A program made the translations under genes and the position numbers. Source: Pezicula radicicola (Eukaryota; Ascomycota; Leotiomycetes; Helotiales; Dermateaceae). Taken from it: a stretch of 64,000 bases of DNA. Shown one piece after another: positions 15,186 through 26,995 of the stretch. The notes below the pieces were generated by a model. The model ran no database searches, was not told the origin of the DNA, and saw only the letters and a program-made list of their open reading frames with translations. Numbering within the stretch: the stretch's first letter is position 1; every line of letters begins with the position of its first letter. The stretch lies in assembly GCA_003008705.1 (NCBI GenBank), contig PDUO01000039.1, forward strand, positions 4,192 to 68,191, written 5' to 3'.

Positions 15186-16020
15186 GTATTGATCAGTAGA
15201 ACAGATGAATCGAAAAGGGCGGAGGCAGGGATTGGGTGGATTTCGAAGCACCCAGCGCTCTGAACTAGGATTGTGAATGTGGGTCGTCTAGTGGTGTATA
15301 TAATTGCATTCAGTTGGCACTCTAATAGCAAAACCAATGCCAATGATTGGTTCCCCGTTTCGAGGTTTCTTTTGAATAATTTAAACTGTCAGATATCGTT
15401 TTGTAGTTTAAGGGAGGCCATACTATCCCCCCCTAAATAAATCCTATTTCCCTCGCCTGTCAAAGCCCAATCGCCACCAAAAAAAATTAGGTTCATTTCC
15501 GATCCCCCTTACAGAGTTACGCCGCCACCCGCTGCCCCGCTATGGCTCGGACCGCCTGATGCACCCAATTTTTCATCAAATGGATTGCTATTTCCATAGA
15601 CTTCCCTTGTGTTGAAATATACCATAAGGAGAAAAGTCAAATTTGTGTTCTCGCGGATTTCTTGAGTTTTCTAAGCCTTGATAATGAGAAAACTTTTGAA
15701 AGTGTTTTCCATGCTTGAATGCCAAGACATACTGTGACATTCTGAGCTCAGTGCGCGAGGAAGTCATCGTATCGCAATATAAGGTTATGGAGTTTAACTG
15801 GCTTGAATTCTACTGTCTAAGTTGGGTTCTAGTTGGTAGTGTTAGGCTGTGGGTAGTTCCTGCCCTGGAAGGGCACCTCACCAGGTGGAGCAGTCCACCA
15901 GTAAATCCATCACTGCCAGTACCGTATATCCCACACTTGACCGCTTTTGTCGCGTACACACTCGCCAAGGAGACACCATCGCTAGCTTTCGAAGTGCCTA
16001 CTTCGACGTCGGCTGCACAT
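15186..16020. other. Intergenic, convergent 3' ends
   Basis: Downstream of both the crotonase-like gene (plus) and SDR 2 (minus). It contains no recognisable gene. The overlapping open frames near 15715-16100 continue antisense into the last exon of SDR 2 and are shadows. Confidence 0.5.
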
Positions 16021-17076
16021 CTAGTAGGAACCAGGGCGAACAGAGAGCATTCCGCCATCCGGTAGCAAGATGCACCCATTCACAAAAGAACCTGCTCTAG
16101 ATGCCAAGTAAAGCACAGCACCGGCCATATCCTTGCAGAAACATTAGCATTAGCATTCGATCAATTCAGACTGAAGTGGTGGCATACCTCTGCTGTGCCT
16201 GCCCGCGTAGCGGGAATAGCTTGCCACGGCATAGAGCCGACGGCGCTGATATCCCCCTCTGGGGCGTGGGCCTACTCCAATGTAAGCTTCTACTCAACGG
16301 TCAAAAGACCTTATTTTTTTTCTATCACATACCTCCGTCATTTCCGTGACAAACATACCGGGGGCAATAGCATTGGCCCGGATGCTATGTTTGGCATACT
16401 CCGATGACAAAGTCTTCGTCAAGTGGTTCAGAGCAGCCTTGCTAGCGTTGTAGACATAGCTAGGAGCTTCAGCTCGGCACATGCCACCAAAACTAGTGGT
16501 ACTAATGAACTGACTCTGTAACAGTCCGCTCTTTCCTACGCTGTCGGGGTGCGTATTTCCAGCTCCCAGCAAGCCCAAGAAGGCGAGAAAAGTAAAATAC
16601 GATCCGGCTATGTTGGTACTAACAACTTTACTTGCGTCTTCGTAGGTTGTCTTGTTCCACAGCTCCTTTTGAAGTTCACCAACAGTCTGCTCTGCCGCCC
16701 TGGGGGCCATATTGGTAACCTCCCCAAGATAGCCCGAATTGGCGACAAGAAGATTGATAAATGGCGTCTGCTTTTCGATTGTCGACACTGCAGCCTGCAA
16801 GGATTCTTTCGAGCTCATATCGCATGCGACCGGAATGAGAGAACCATTTTTCTAAAAAGCAATCAGCTTGAGAGAGGAGGATCAGAAATCATTACACACC
16901 GCTTTTGATGCAACCTCCTTGAGTTTGGACTCTCGGCGACCGAGAATGAAGACTTTGGCTGCGCCGTTAACATCCAGAGCATGAGCCATGACTTCGCCCA
17001 AACCGGAGCTAGCGCCTGTGACTACAGCAACCAGTCCCTTAACAGAGAAGAGCTGAGCAGCGTCGAGGTTCGACAT
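16021..17076 (-). CDS. Short-chain dehydrogenase/reductase, copy 2 (intact)
   Basis: A 296-residue product from exons 17076-16900, 16851-16333, 16271-16188 and 16131-16021. It begins MSNLDAAQLFSVKG. The nucleotide-binding glycine motif is VVTGASSGLGE, followed by FILGRRESK. The catalytic Ser region is QFISTTSFGG, the catalytic Tyr-Lys is YNASKAALNHL, and the end is GCILLPDGGM. The ATG at 17076 is chosen because it aligns with the start of SDR 1; the frame is open further upstream. Its role is presumably NAD(P)H-dependent reduction or oxidation of a polyketide intermediate. It is the functional member of the SDR pair, since copy 1 is frameshifted. Confidence 0.9.
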
Positions 17077-18417
17077 GTTGGTTGTTATTGTTTGAAAAGG
17101 TAAACTTTTCCTAGTGAGATGTGACAGGGTTATAGTTGCAGCAGGACTGAAGCAGAGACGGATAGAAGGAGGTGATGGGGGAATATTAAAGGCCTCAATA
17201 TTTACCATGTTTTGGGGGCCACAAAGAAATAAACACGGAGAGATGTCGGAGTGACTAATCCGTGGCAAGGAATATTATCTATCATCTTTATCATCAGATC
17301 ATGTTCAGGATTGGAGTGTGTTGGTGGCGTTGACCCCCACAAATCCGCTTAGAAATCCAAAAGCAAATACGCAGGCATAAAATTGCTGGTAAATGGGAGA
17401 ATGCGGCCCTCCGCTCCGGCTTATGTGAGCATTTCATGATTGCTTCTTACCTAGTTGGGACATCCGCTTTACGATCCGAATACTTTGGACCCTGGAAATT
17501 ATTCACGAGGGGATGCTTCTTGTATACACACGCCCGCAGCCGCAAAGAAGGACGCACTTAAGAGAAATCTACATGCGTAGCATTCTCGTAACTTTTCCTA
17601 CCATGTACAGCACGGTCATGAGGGAAACGGGTGCGAAGTGTACTTACGATCCAAATGGCGGTAATGTTACCGCCACAAGCAAGGCTCCCTGAAGCTGGCG
17701 GGACTTTTACCGATGCTCTTGACCAATGGGGGCATCTCGAGCAAGCCTCTCAGCTGTGCCTTTCAGCTGTGCCTTTCGGCTGCTTTTTACTAAAATCGAC
17801 ATCTACGAAGTAAGGAGAAACCAAGGGGAAATTCCGCCGGTAACTATTGAGTTTACCTTCTTTTCGGTGTCCTTCTACTAAAATATCTCCAGCCCCGTTG
17901 AAACTTAAACAAGTGTTAGTAAAAGAGAAAAGAGCCTCCCGCACGTGGCAAACCACATGACACACCACATGGCAAGGTCCCAGTACCGCGGATTTTGGAA
18001 GATCTCCTGTGCTTTCATGTCAAGTTAAGCCTATTCGGGCTTGAAGAGGCTGAATCGCGCTTTCGATGGGGCTTCCAGCCCTTGACTTCCCGACTTTTCA
18101 ACCTCAATCGGGCATCTTTCCGTTCCATTCCATCCACCTACCCAGGCATCAGCTTCTCCTCCAAGACAAGGCTCACATCTTGGAGGAAGGGATTGAGAGC
18201 CTTCGCTGACCGCCAGCCGGGTCTTCCTTCCTTCTGGCATGATATTTGGTTACGACGGAACGGGACACACGTCAGATTATCCCGGATAGACTGAAATCTT
18301 CTCTCTATGCTTACATGCCGGACAACCGAGCTTCGGTTTCCAAAAGTATAAAGTAGGATTGATATCCAACAATCATGCAGTGCCATCTCCAAGGACATTC
18401 TTTGATCTGCCATCACG
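17077..18417. other. Intergenic, divergent promoters of SDR 2 and oxidase 2
   Basis: This 1.3 kb drives SDR 2 leftward and oxidase 2 rightward. A short duplication, cagctgtgcctttc, lies around 17751-17780. No gene was recognised; the small open frames here lack motifs and splice partners. Confidence 0.45.
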
Positions 18418-20334
18418 ATGGAGCTCACAAAGCGCCAGTTCGGTCTTTCACTCCTTACAGCCACATTCATTAGACTTTCCCACTCTGCAGCTACTCCAGA
18501 TCAATGGCAAGCTCTGAATGCGACAGTGGGCGGTAGACTGTACGCTGGTGTGCCTGTGGCGAAACCATGCTTCAGCCAATTCAGCCCCACCAATGGAGCT
18601 GTGGACTCCGAGTCCCCCAACCAGGAAGCCTGTGCCCAAGCCATGGCAGGTTATGATACGGCTGACTACATAACAAGCCAATTTGGTGGCTACACGAACG
18701 TAAGTGCACACAGTATGTATCATGTGACGATTTTGACATCTGTCTAGGCGAACTGGGCAACTTGCCAAAAGACAGCTCAAGGATGCTCTCTTGACTTCCT
18801 GGATCCTTCCAATTCCTCAGTCTTTTCTGCTGGACAAGTTTGCTACCAAGGCAGCGTTCCACCTTATTACATCGATGTGAGGAACGTCTCAGACATCCAA
18901 GCAGGTCTTCAATTCGCCAATGCAACTGGCACGCCCTTGACCATCAAGAATACGGGACACGACTACCAGGGACGAAGCTCGGCGCCTGGTTCCCTTGCTT
19001 TGTGGACTCACAATATTCTGCCAGACATTAAGCTCACTGAGGATTTTGTCCCCGATGGATGCCAGCAGTCGGTAGGAAACGCCGTCACATTTGGTGCCGG
19101 TCAACAATTTGGTGGCTTGTATGAATTTGCCAACGAGAACAACCTGACCATTATTGGAGGAATTTCATCCACCGTGGGGACAGCTGGTGGGTGGATTGGC
19201 GGAGGTGGACACAGCCAAATTTCCAATGCATTCGGACTGGGAGTCGACAATGTTTTGCAAATCAGGACTGTACTTCCTAACGGAACACTCATTACCGCCA
19301 ATGAGTGCCAGAATCAGGACATGTGGTTTGCGCTGCGAGGCGGCGGGGGAGGCACATTTGGGGTCAACTACGAGATGACGTCCAGAGCACTGCCAGCGAC
19401 AAGTCTTCGTGTAAGTGAGTCTTCAAAATTGGAAGTACTTTCTAACAAATTATAGGTTGCGACTCTGAGTTTCAACACATCAGACCCAACAGTTCTCTCC
19501 ACCTTCTTCACCATCCTCATCGAGAACGCAAGCAGATGGGCAGCTGAGGGCTGGTCAGGCCACATCTTCGGCGGCGCAAGCTACAGCGATGCCTCGGGTT
19601 TCATGCTCGCGACTCCTCTTCTCAGTCTGGACGAAGCCAACACGTCCATGCAGTCCGTCTTCAACAACCTCTCCACCTCTCTGGGCAGCAACGTGACCCT
19701 CAACGCTACTGTTGAAAATTACGACAGCTTCTACGAGTTTTATGAAGATCTGCTGTTGCCGGGTGGTGAGCTGGTCGGAGTAGCGACCGCATTCGGCGGC
19801 CGGCTTGTCCCTGCATCTCAGTTCGAAGGCACTGAAAACCAGGTCGCTTTGCGCGACGCACTTCTGTCTGTTAAAGCCATGGTTACCTATCCTACACGCA
19901 ACACCACCGATCCGGACGTGGTGAATTACGGGGCTCCATTCGAGATCCTCGTCGTTAGTCCGAATAATTACCCAGTTTCGGCGGCCAACGACACCTCGTC
20001 AATCACTCCTGCTTGGCGCGAAAGTCTATGGAACATTGTTGCTAATCTGCCATTCTCAAATAAGGCGAGTGTGGATGAAATACAGCGTGCTTTTCAAGTA
20101 GGACATGCGGCGACCGAATTGTTGCGTTCAGTAATGCCAGACAGTGGGGCGTATTCGAATGAGGCTGATTTGTATGAGACCGATTACACCACCGCTTTCT
20201 GGGGAGCTGAGAATTATGAGAGATTACTTTCGATCAAGAAAGAGATCGATCCAGGGAATCTCTTGACGTGTTGGCATTGTGTCGGGTACAATCCTGACGA
20301 TGACAAGTACGGGTGCTACCCGTCGCTTGACTGA
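18418..20334 (+). CDS. FAD-linked oxidase, berberine-bridge/isoamyl-alcohol-oxidase-like (oxidase 2)
   Basis: A 607-residue product from exons 18418-18699, 18748-19410 and 19456-20334. It has a hydrophobic N-terminus after MELTKR. The PCMH FAD domain carries the KNTGHDYQGRSSAPGS loop (His ligand), GWIGGGGHS and MWFALRGGGGGTFGV. The BBE-type C-terminus has ERLLSIKKEIDPGNLLTC and WHCVGYN. Many N-x-S/T sites fit an extracellular glycoprotein. The family oxidises alcohols or couples and cyclises natural products with O2. It is longer than oxidase 1 and shares the family but little close similarity, so the two are probably independent recruits. It marks the right edge of the left arm. Confidence 0.88.
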
Positions 20335-21029
20335 AGAATTTTGGTTACCGCAGTCATGTAGGAATACTTCAGACTTCTTTCACGCACTCTTCGGTCTTCA
20401 CAAAGTCAGGATGGAGCGAAGGTTCTGACTTTTGAGCGGCAAGTTGCAGCGAGGGCGGATGAGACTCCTTTCGATTTGCATTCACTTCCGCCAACTTTCT
20501 AAGATTTCGATTCTTGTATATTGTATTGAACAAGACTGTGTTTAGAATGAAACTTGATCTACAACATAGCCATTTGCTGAAGCCACCGTAGTACATGAAT
20601 TTTCTGACGTGATCAAGGGGTTATTAGACTAAGTTACTCTTTCTTTCAGGGGCACTTTGTGAATATACCTTGTCATTTATAACATCATGCATGTTAAATT
20701 GAGTTTATCAAGCTCAATGAATTTGCGCATATTGAATAAAGTAGCCCATTTAGATAAAGTAGCCAATTTATCGTCATCCTCACAGCACATTGTCTGCTTT
20801 CCTTTGAGACTTCAGTATAATTCCGAGTATGGCTGATGATTTCTGACCCCTTCAAAACTGCAAGCCGGTCGTCTACCAGCCACCCAATCTTGGGCATGGC
20901 CATCCCTTTGGCGGAGAGCCTGCTCCAGCAAAACTAATATTTTATAGGTGCTACTGATGTCTCTTTTGAGTTACAGATCTTTGCAAGAGTTCTCTTTCGC
21001 AAGATTAAGCTGTGGCTAGAGGCATCGAT
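20335..21029. other. Intergenic, nothing recognised
   Basis: Downstream of oxidase 2. Two short minus-strand open frames (20369-20596 and 20694-20903) have no motif. No repeat or RNA gene was seen. Confidence 0.45.
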
Positions 21030-22648
21030 ACTCTTAACGTTTTCTGCGGGCAAGTGTCCACCCTACCTCGAGGAAGTTCATCCTTTTATCGACTTTTGTG
21101 AGACATGTTTTACCGAGGAAGGCATGTCTTAAGATTCAAGCCAAGATGAGCCCAGACTCTGTTGGCACGGCTACGGTAATGGCAGGTATTGGCACTGCAG
21201 AGCGGTACCTGAAGATCCATTCCAACCATGCCGATTCGCAGATTAAGATTGAAGCGAGTGGCTCATCACGCCACCAGAATCGACGTCTTCTGGTGAGAAC
21301 CCACCTCCTGGGTCGACTAGCTCTGGGTTAACTAGCTCTGGTGGATCACCATCACAATCGACGTCCTCTGAGAAACAACCACCTTCCGAGTCGACTAGCT
21401 CCAACGAGCCTCCCCCACCAGAATCAACGAATTCTGCCAAGACACCCACAACCACAAGCTCTAGAGCACCTCCACCTCCACCTCCGTCAATCTCTTCGCC
21501 TCCTTCCCAATCGTCTAGTTCTAAAAAACCGCCACCCCCTGGCTCTACAGTTAAATCTACTTCCTCGTCTACCACGGTATCACCAAGAGCTTCATGTACT
21601 GGGGGTTATGATTACTTCAAAATTAATATCAAAGAAAATGGCAAGCCTACACAATGGGCTGGACAACAAAATGTTCCAGGTCTTAGTGACGGAGAAGATT
21701 AGTGGGGATACACGGTCAGTCCAGTATTTCGAATCGACGAGTCTAGCTGACAAATTAGGAACTTCCTTTTACGACAGATGAATCGGCGGCCGGTGTCTTC
21801 TATACCAATGCCAATGAAAACTTACTTTCATCAACTGTACTGGATGGCCATCTTGAAACCATTACGGGTGCTGTCAGGCTGCAATCTTTGGGCAACTCGA
21901 TTGTTCAACTATATCCACCTTATCATTTGGCCAGTGACATGGAATATTTCACAGCAGCCATTGGTCCCGAATCTAGGCTGTTGACTTTGTGTACGACAAG
22001 CAGGCGCGCCCTACGGTACGTCTTTCCATAAGTAGCCGAAACAGCTCCCGAAGCGTCAAACTAATTCTCTACTAGACTGTTCGGGTACCTTGGCCGTTTT
22101 GACCCCCAGATTCGCCCGAACGAAAGGGGTAATGTGTAGTCCCGTAACATTGTACGCGGTGCCTTACTACCCCACGCCGCCACCGCCCACTTCTGTGATT
22201 TCAAGCCCCAGCCTTGCAAGCAGCAGTCCAACTGCCACGCCACCACCACCACTTTGTGTCCTATCACCCTATTTCATTATCTTGGTGAATGAGACAGATC
22301 AGCCGACTCAATATCTATACGATCCGTACTACGTTAACGACGATGCGTTATCTTTCACCCAAGACCCCAAAGAGAGCCTCATATTCTCTCTGACGCCTAC
22401 TGGGCAGCTCACATTCGAAGTTGTTAACTTCGCGGGCCAAACCATACGCCTGATCTCCGATCAAGACATTCACGTGAGTTCTTCTAATGACAGAATACAC
22501 GCTTGCTGACTTGTCCAAGAATTCTGGGAACGAGGCTGTGTACTTTTCTACCGCACAGTATTATGACAACCTGGGTTACCTACCAGTTGTCGCTAAAATC
22601 TATGACGACTGTAGTTTGACTCTTAGACTGCTATATACTGGTGCCTAA
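21030..22648 (+). pseudogene. RIP-damaged secreted Cys- and Ser/Pro-rich protein gene
   Basis: Coding-like segments follow each other on the plus strand but are cut by stops and a frame change. First comes a Cys-rich part (CPPYLEEVHPFIDFCETC, then LCWHGYGNGRYWHCRA and FQPCRFAD). Next is a Ser/Thr/Pro linker (ESTSSGENPPPGSTSSG and similar), then a globular part (RASCTGGYDYFKINIKENG, later ESAAGVFYTNANENLLSS). A second Pro-rich linker follows, then a related globular part (SPYFIILVNETDQPTQYL) ending DDCSLTLRLLYTG. The stops at SQD (TAA), FADQD (TAA), SEW (TGA) and GEDQW (TAG) are all single C-to-T changes. I read it as an extinct modular cell-wall or secreted protein. Some stops could instead lie in unrecognised introns. 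Confidence 0.55.
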
Positions 22649-22719
22649 TATATCATGGTGGGTATCCTTCAATTAGCCTGCAATTCTACGGCTGCTGACA
22701 TCGCTTTAGGCCTGCGAGG

Positions 22720-22990
22720 GGACTATATTCCTTCTTCTATCCATAACAGATCCTGGAAGGGGTTGCGTACCGGTCACGTTGCTCATCCAGCCAGTTGATT
22801 TCAAGTTTGATGCCGAGGGCTTTGATGCCCCCTGAAGCCATGGCACTGCGCGAGCAACCTTATAACCCCTCGCAGCGAAGGCCTTCGCCACATGGGCACC
22901 CACTTGACACTGGCGCCTAGTATCGGTATTTCAAGATGACGAGGTGAGATATCATAGCCGATCCTGATTTCAAGTACTTGGCGCAATTGA
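22720..22990 (-). pseudogene. Possible Rossmann/SDR N-terminal remnant
   Basis: On the minus strand IPILGAS in one frame, then VGAHVAKAFAARGYKVA in another, resemble the nucleotide-binding start of an SDR-like oxidoreductase (GAG-x-N-x-G, then VAKAFAxxGYKVALxxR). No downstream catalytic block was found. It is short, frameshifted and tentative. Confidence 0.35.
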
Positions 22991-23399
22991 GGTGCATGAA
23001 GATAACGACGTTCGGATCAAAGTGCACTTTCTGTTCCGTAGCAAGGGCCATCTTTTTCTTTGATTAGGAATTTGGAATTGGCGGAATTTCTAGGCAATCG
23101 GCATTTGGTGATCGTGGGAGTGGATAGTACCCTTGTAGGGGTAGGCTCGCAATCTTACTGCAGCGACCGATGCAGCTACAAGCCTCCCGGAGCGGAGCGG
23201 GAGCCTTTTTAAGCACCGTGCTTCAGAGGCACAGTAACATTCCTTCACCTGCATTCGTTATGTGGGGGGCTTCGTAATCTCGAGCTTTCGTGCCCTCTCG
23301 TCTCTTGCCAACCGCCGTAGAGCAGAATAGAATGGATCCCGCAGGGGGCGAGCCAGGGTGGGTCCCGTATGACATGGTGTACTGCCAACGTATCGTATA
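22991..23399. other. Intergenic, nothing recognised
   Basis: Ordinary composition, with a small GC hairpin (tcccggagcggagcggga around 23187). No gene was recognised. It ends at the TIR element. Confidence 0.45.
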
Positions 23400-23856
23400 C
23401 AGTCGGTAGTAACTTATAACCGCGATTTACCGAAAATACACCAAAACTCATATATAATACTTCAAAGATTTTCTATAAATTAGTATAATTCCTTAATGTT
23501 TATATATTTAGAGCTTTTAATTCGAGCATTGCCTATAATATAATAAAATTATAGGATTATACGAATCTATTAATATAAAAATATATAGCTAGTAAATAGA
23601 GGGGTTAGGATTTTCGCCTATTTTACACCAAAATTCAACTCTTTTTTTATTACCTTAAATTCTCTACTATCTAACTTAACATTTATTAAGAATTTTAAAA
23701 ATCTATATAAGATAAGTCTAGTTTAATTATTCGAATTAATAAATCCTTAAATTTTTATATATACTTATAATATAAGAATTAATTATTATTAATAGCTATA
23801 TAGGTAGAGTTTTGGTGTGTTTTCAGCAAATCGCGGTTATAAGTTGCTACCGACTG
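23400..23856. mobile_element. TIR element with 50-bp terminal repeats and AT-rich core
   Basis: Inverted repeats of 50 bases run at 23400-23449 (starting CAGTCGGTAGTAACTTATAA) and 23807-23856. They are flanked by TA on both sides (23398-23399 and 23857-23858). The few mismatches between the arms are transitions (C/T or G/A), as expected of RIP. The 357-base core is almost pure A/T and non-coding. It is probably a Tc1/mariner-class non-autonomous element or the shell of a RIP-eroded one. It sits 70 bases past the 3' end of the first transcription-factor gene. Confidence 0.82.
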
Positions 23857-23926
23857 TACAAGTTCTGTCGCTAGCTGTGCACTCACCCAATAGATTCTTA
23901 GCAGAGAATACAGTCTGTATCTAGAA

Positions 23927-26480
23927 TTATCTCCCTTTGATCTGCTGCGCGATTTGTGTCAGCTCTAGTACATTCGAGAGTGGCACCTCATTCTCTAGAT
24001 TGAGGCGACCAAAGATCCCGCAACCGATGCTCAAGTACGCTATGCTTTTCTGTGTCCCGCTGCTACTCGCCACGTCTAAGAATGTCATGCATATGGACAC
24101 GGATATCAAGTCGAGAAATTTACTGCCCAGATGTTAGCCCATTTGCCTAGTCCGGAGACAGGCAGTCATACCTGTCGAGTATCTCCAAGGATGAAACTTG
24201 ATTTGCTATAGTCAGCACCACTTGGGCAGAGTTCACGCACAATTCCATGCCTTTCCTGCGCGCCTCTTCCGAAATCTTCCCCTTTGACTGCGTCCCTGTC
24301 CAGGGAAAATAGATGAGGAAGATGGCTTCGTGGTATTGACGAAACATACAAAGTGCCATGTGGCGGATGCAATGGTCTCCCATAATTCCCTGAATGTCTG
24401 CTTTGTGGATCTCTTTCAACGTAGGAGGCAAGTGACTCCTCCAATCTTCCAAAAGCTTGAAGGATAGATCCAACTTGTGCTCTCGCTCCGCAGCCGATTG
24501 CCGAAGGCCTCTCTGACTGTACAGCAAAGATGCCGCGGAGCCTATAACCAGGGCATAGAGACACTGGATAGGAAACCAGTCTGTCTCGTTGGACGCTTGG
24601 GGTGGGGCGAGGTCAATCCAGTCGCGATCGAGTGACTGTCATTTTCTGTCAGAGGCAACTATGGAGTTTGGATAGCAGATTGGTCCCTACTGAGGAGATC
24701 CCCCTTCGTAGAGAATGGGGGACTTCGATGGAGTACAAGAACCACAATGCTCTTTTCGCAAGATCGCGCTCCTCGAAACTTCTGTAGTTGCTATGGATCA
24801 TATCACTGTTTTCAAGTCTGAGCGCTCGGGCACAATTTATCGCGCCTGCCAGTATTTCAGAGTGTGCGGCTTTGTTGATCTGCTCAGATATGATTGTCTA
24901 GAGCGTTAGTTAGCAAAAGCCACAAATTAGTCAATGGACCTCAAAATTACCATTGCTAGAAGCGTCTAGCGAGTTAGCCTTAGATTTATACGCAGGACAA
25001 GGGGAGTCTTACTTGCAGTTTAAAAAGAGTGTCAGGCGAGCGTAGCACGCTAGCGTGGGAGCTTAAAGCTATTCTGGAATAATAATCGGCTTCCTTCTTC
25101 TCATTAGGGGACACAAAACGCCGACTGCTTTTCAAGAAGGCGTGAAATCCGAAGGCCATAACCGAATCGATCAAAGATATTAAAACTGAATTCCCTTGAG
25201 GTCGCCCTCTAGCCTCTTTCGTGTACTTGTCAAAATATGAAATAGTCAAAAAATTTGGAACGCTGGTGATCATCAGTTAGTCTACCACCGGAATGAGATG
25301 AGAGACGTTGCCTACCCTAAAGGTTGCTCGAAGCAAGCTTTCCGAATTACACTGTCAGAGGATGTCGAAAACAACATTGAGCCTTCCGGGATAATGAACT
25401 TACCATTTCTACAGCTTTCCATAAGCCCCGCATCGTTCCAGTACCAAGAAGCGTAAGTGTGTTGATGCTCGTCACTAGTGTTCACCGGGGTTTGCTGGCT
25501 GTGTACAGGGCTGATACTCGAAAATATCCTTTGTATATCTTCTTGCTCTGTGTTGTTCAACATCTGGTTCGAACGATCCTGCCACGAGAAAATTGCTTTC
25601 AGAGAAAAATTAAGACTCGGTACCGGATCTATGTCACCGGTCAGTCTGTCACCCACTTCTCGTCGTGAACAATTTCACTCACCAAGGAAACTCTTTGTCG
25701 TAACCTTCGAATCCATGTCAATACATAAAACGGCTGCAACCATCATTTCATCTCAGCCAAAGGGACGCACCTTGTCATTGAGATCCAGCATTTTGACCAA
25801 ATCCCCCGGAGGTTCAGTCAAATCGATGGGCTGGGATAACTGATTTAGATATGAGGGGCAGTCATTCTCGAGCGTTGAAACTGGATTTTCATCATTCGCT
25901 GTGTCTAACCCATCTGCCGTGAAGGGAAGGTCAAAATCAAAGCTGCAGTCGTCATTTGCAGCAGGGACCGGCCACGAAAATTTGCTAAAATCAAACACAT
26001 TTCTGAAATCCCCTGCAGGTAGCAATATCCCTTCTGGATCCAAGTCAAAATTCCAGCTGGCGTCATTGGAATACTCGTCTATGAGGCTCTGCGCATTCAT
26101 CGGCGGTCCTAACTCCAGAGACTTCTTCGAAGCCTGTTGTTTCTTTGCGAGAGTGTATTCGCATTCTTGGTTATGTCTCTTTCTCAACGCATCAGTTAAA
26201 TTAAACAACCAACTTGGGAGGCTACATACGCGACAGTTCATGCAGGGCGTTCCTCCATCGCCTGGACACGCTCCATGGTTATCATCTGCTCGAACCGCTG
26301 CATGTGAGGCTACTCACAGCGCAATTTCTTCAATTTGCACATTCCACATGCCCCTCTTCTTCGCAGTGTCCATCTCCTATTGGTCACTGGGATAGGATTT
26401 GTTGGAGGGGCTTTATTCTCGCTTGTCTTCGGATCTGTCTGTATAGGCGCAGACGGGGGTACGGTCTCGAGCTCCACCAT
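23927..26480 (-). CDS. Zn2Cys6 transcription factor 1
   Basis: A 689-residue product from ten exons: 26480-26318, 26261-26230, 26178-25771, 25704-25683, 25628-25316, 25262-25013, 24965-24951, 24897-24691, 24635-24172 and 24122-23927. Splicing the first three exons yields a canonical zinc cluster with Cys at 45, 48, 55, 61, 64 and 71 (CGMCKLKKLRC, then GGTPCMNC). The fungal-specific activation/regulatory domain follows, with the motif LFKLQTLLAM built across a 15-base microexon (24951-24965). Later comes DRDWIDLAPP and a helical C-terminus. The frame is open to 26495 but only from a TTG, so ATG 26480 is used. It is transcribed divergently from transcription factor 2 and is a candidate cluster regulator. 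Confidence 0.85.
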
Positions 26481-26995
26481 ACTCCAGTGTCTCAATAGAA
26501 GCTCTACTCAGGAATGCCAAAGCTTTGATAAACTACTTTCGTTCAAGGTGGTCGAGCATTTGCCTCCTGGAAGTGTCCAAATATTGTAGGAATCAATATC
26601 TCATTTGCTACTAGTAGTCAGTAGTCGGCCGAGGCTTACTCGACTTCGGCCTTGGCCTCGGAATGCATACAAGTGGCGTAGCACGCTCCACTATCTTGAT
26701 TTTGTGTACGGCTGTGGCGTATAACGTAAAACCCCGCGAGAAGGCCCCTGCAGTAAGCAACATGCACTCAAATCGGTGTCGCAATCAGGAATTTGGCCCA
26801 TGCGTCTCCACGTAAGGGCTACAGTACGAACGTAACGGGCGGCCACGGGCTGCTGCGCGACGCTGATCATAAACACTGCCGAACACCGCACATTTCCGGC
26901 AACTGGTATCCACACCACTTCACTCTATTCCCAAGTCCAAGCATCGCTTTCTAAGCTCGAAAGCATCACCGGCAGCCATTGTACACTGCAAAAGA
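26481..26995. promoter_or_regulatory. Shared promoter between the two Zn2Cys6 genes
   Basis: This 515-base region separates two divergently transcribed regulators, so both start sites must lie here. It includes purine/pyrimidine stretches rich in ggc and cgg (around 26625-26660), but no individual site can be assigned. Short open frames in it are not credible genes. Confidence 0.55.

Noticed and set aside
16882..17268. Longer N-terminus for SDR 2
   Set aside because: The frame is open upstream, but the paralogue begins at the aligned Met, and the extra residues have no SDR character.
21243..21575. Gly/Glu-rich 110-codon minus-strand open frame
   Set aside because: Mirror image of the Ser/Pro linker of the plus-strand secreted-protein pseudogene; no independent support.
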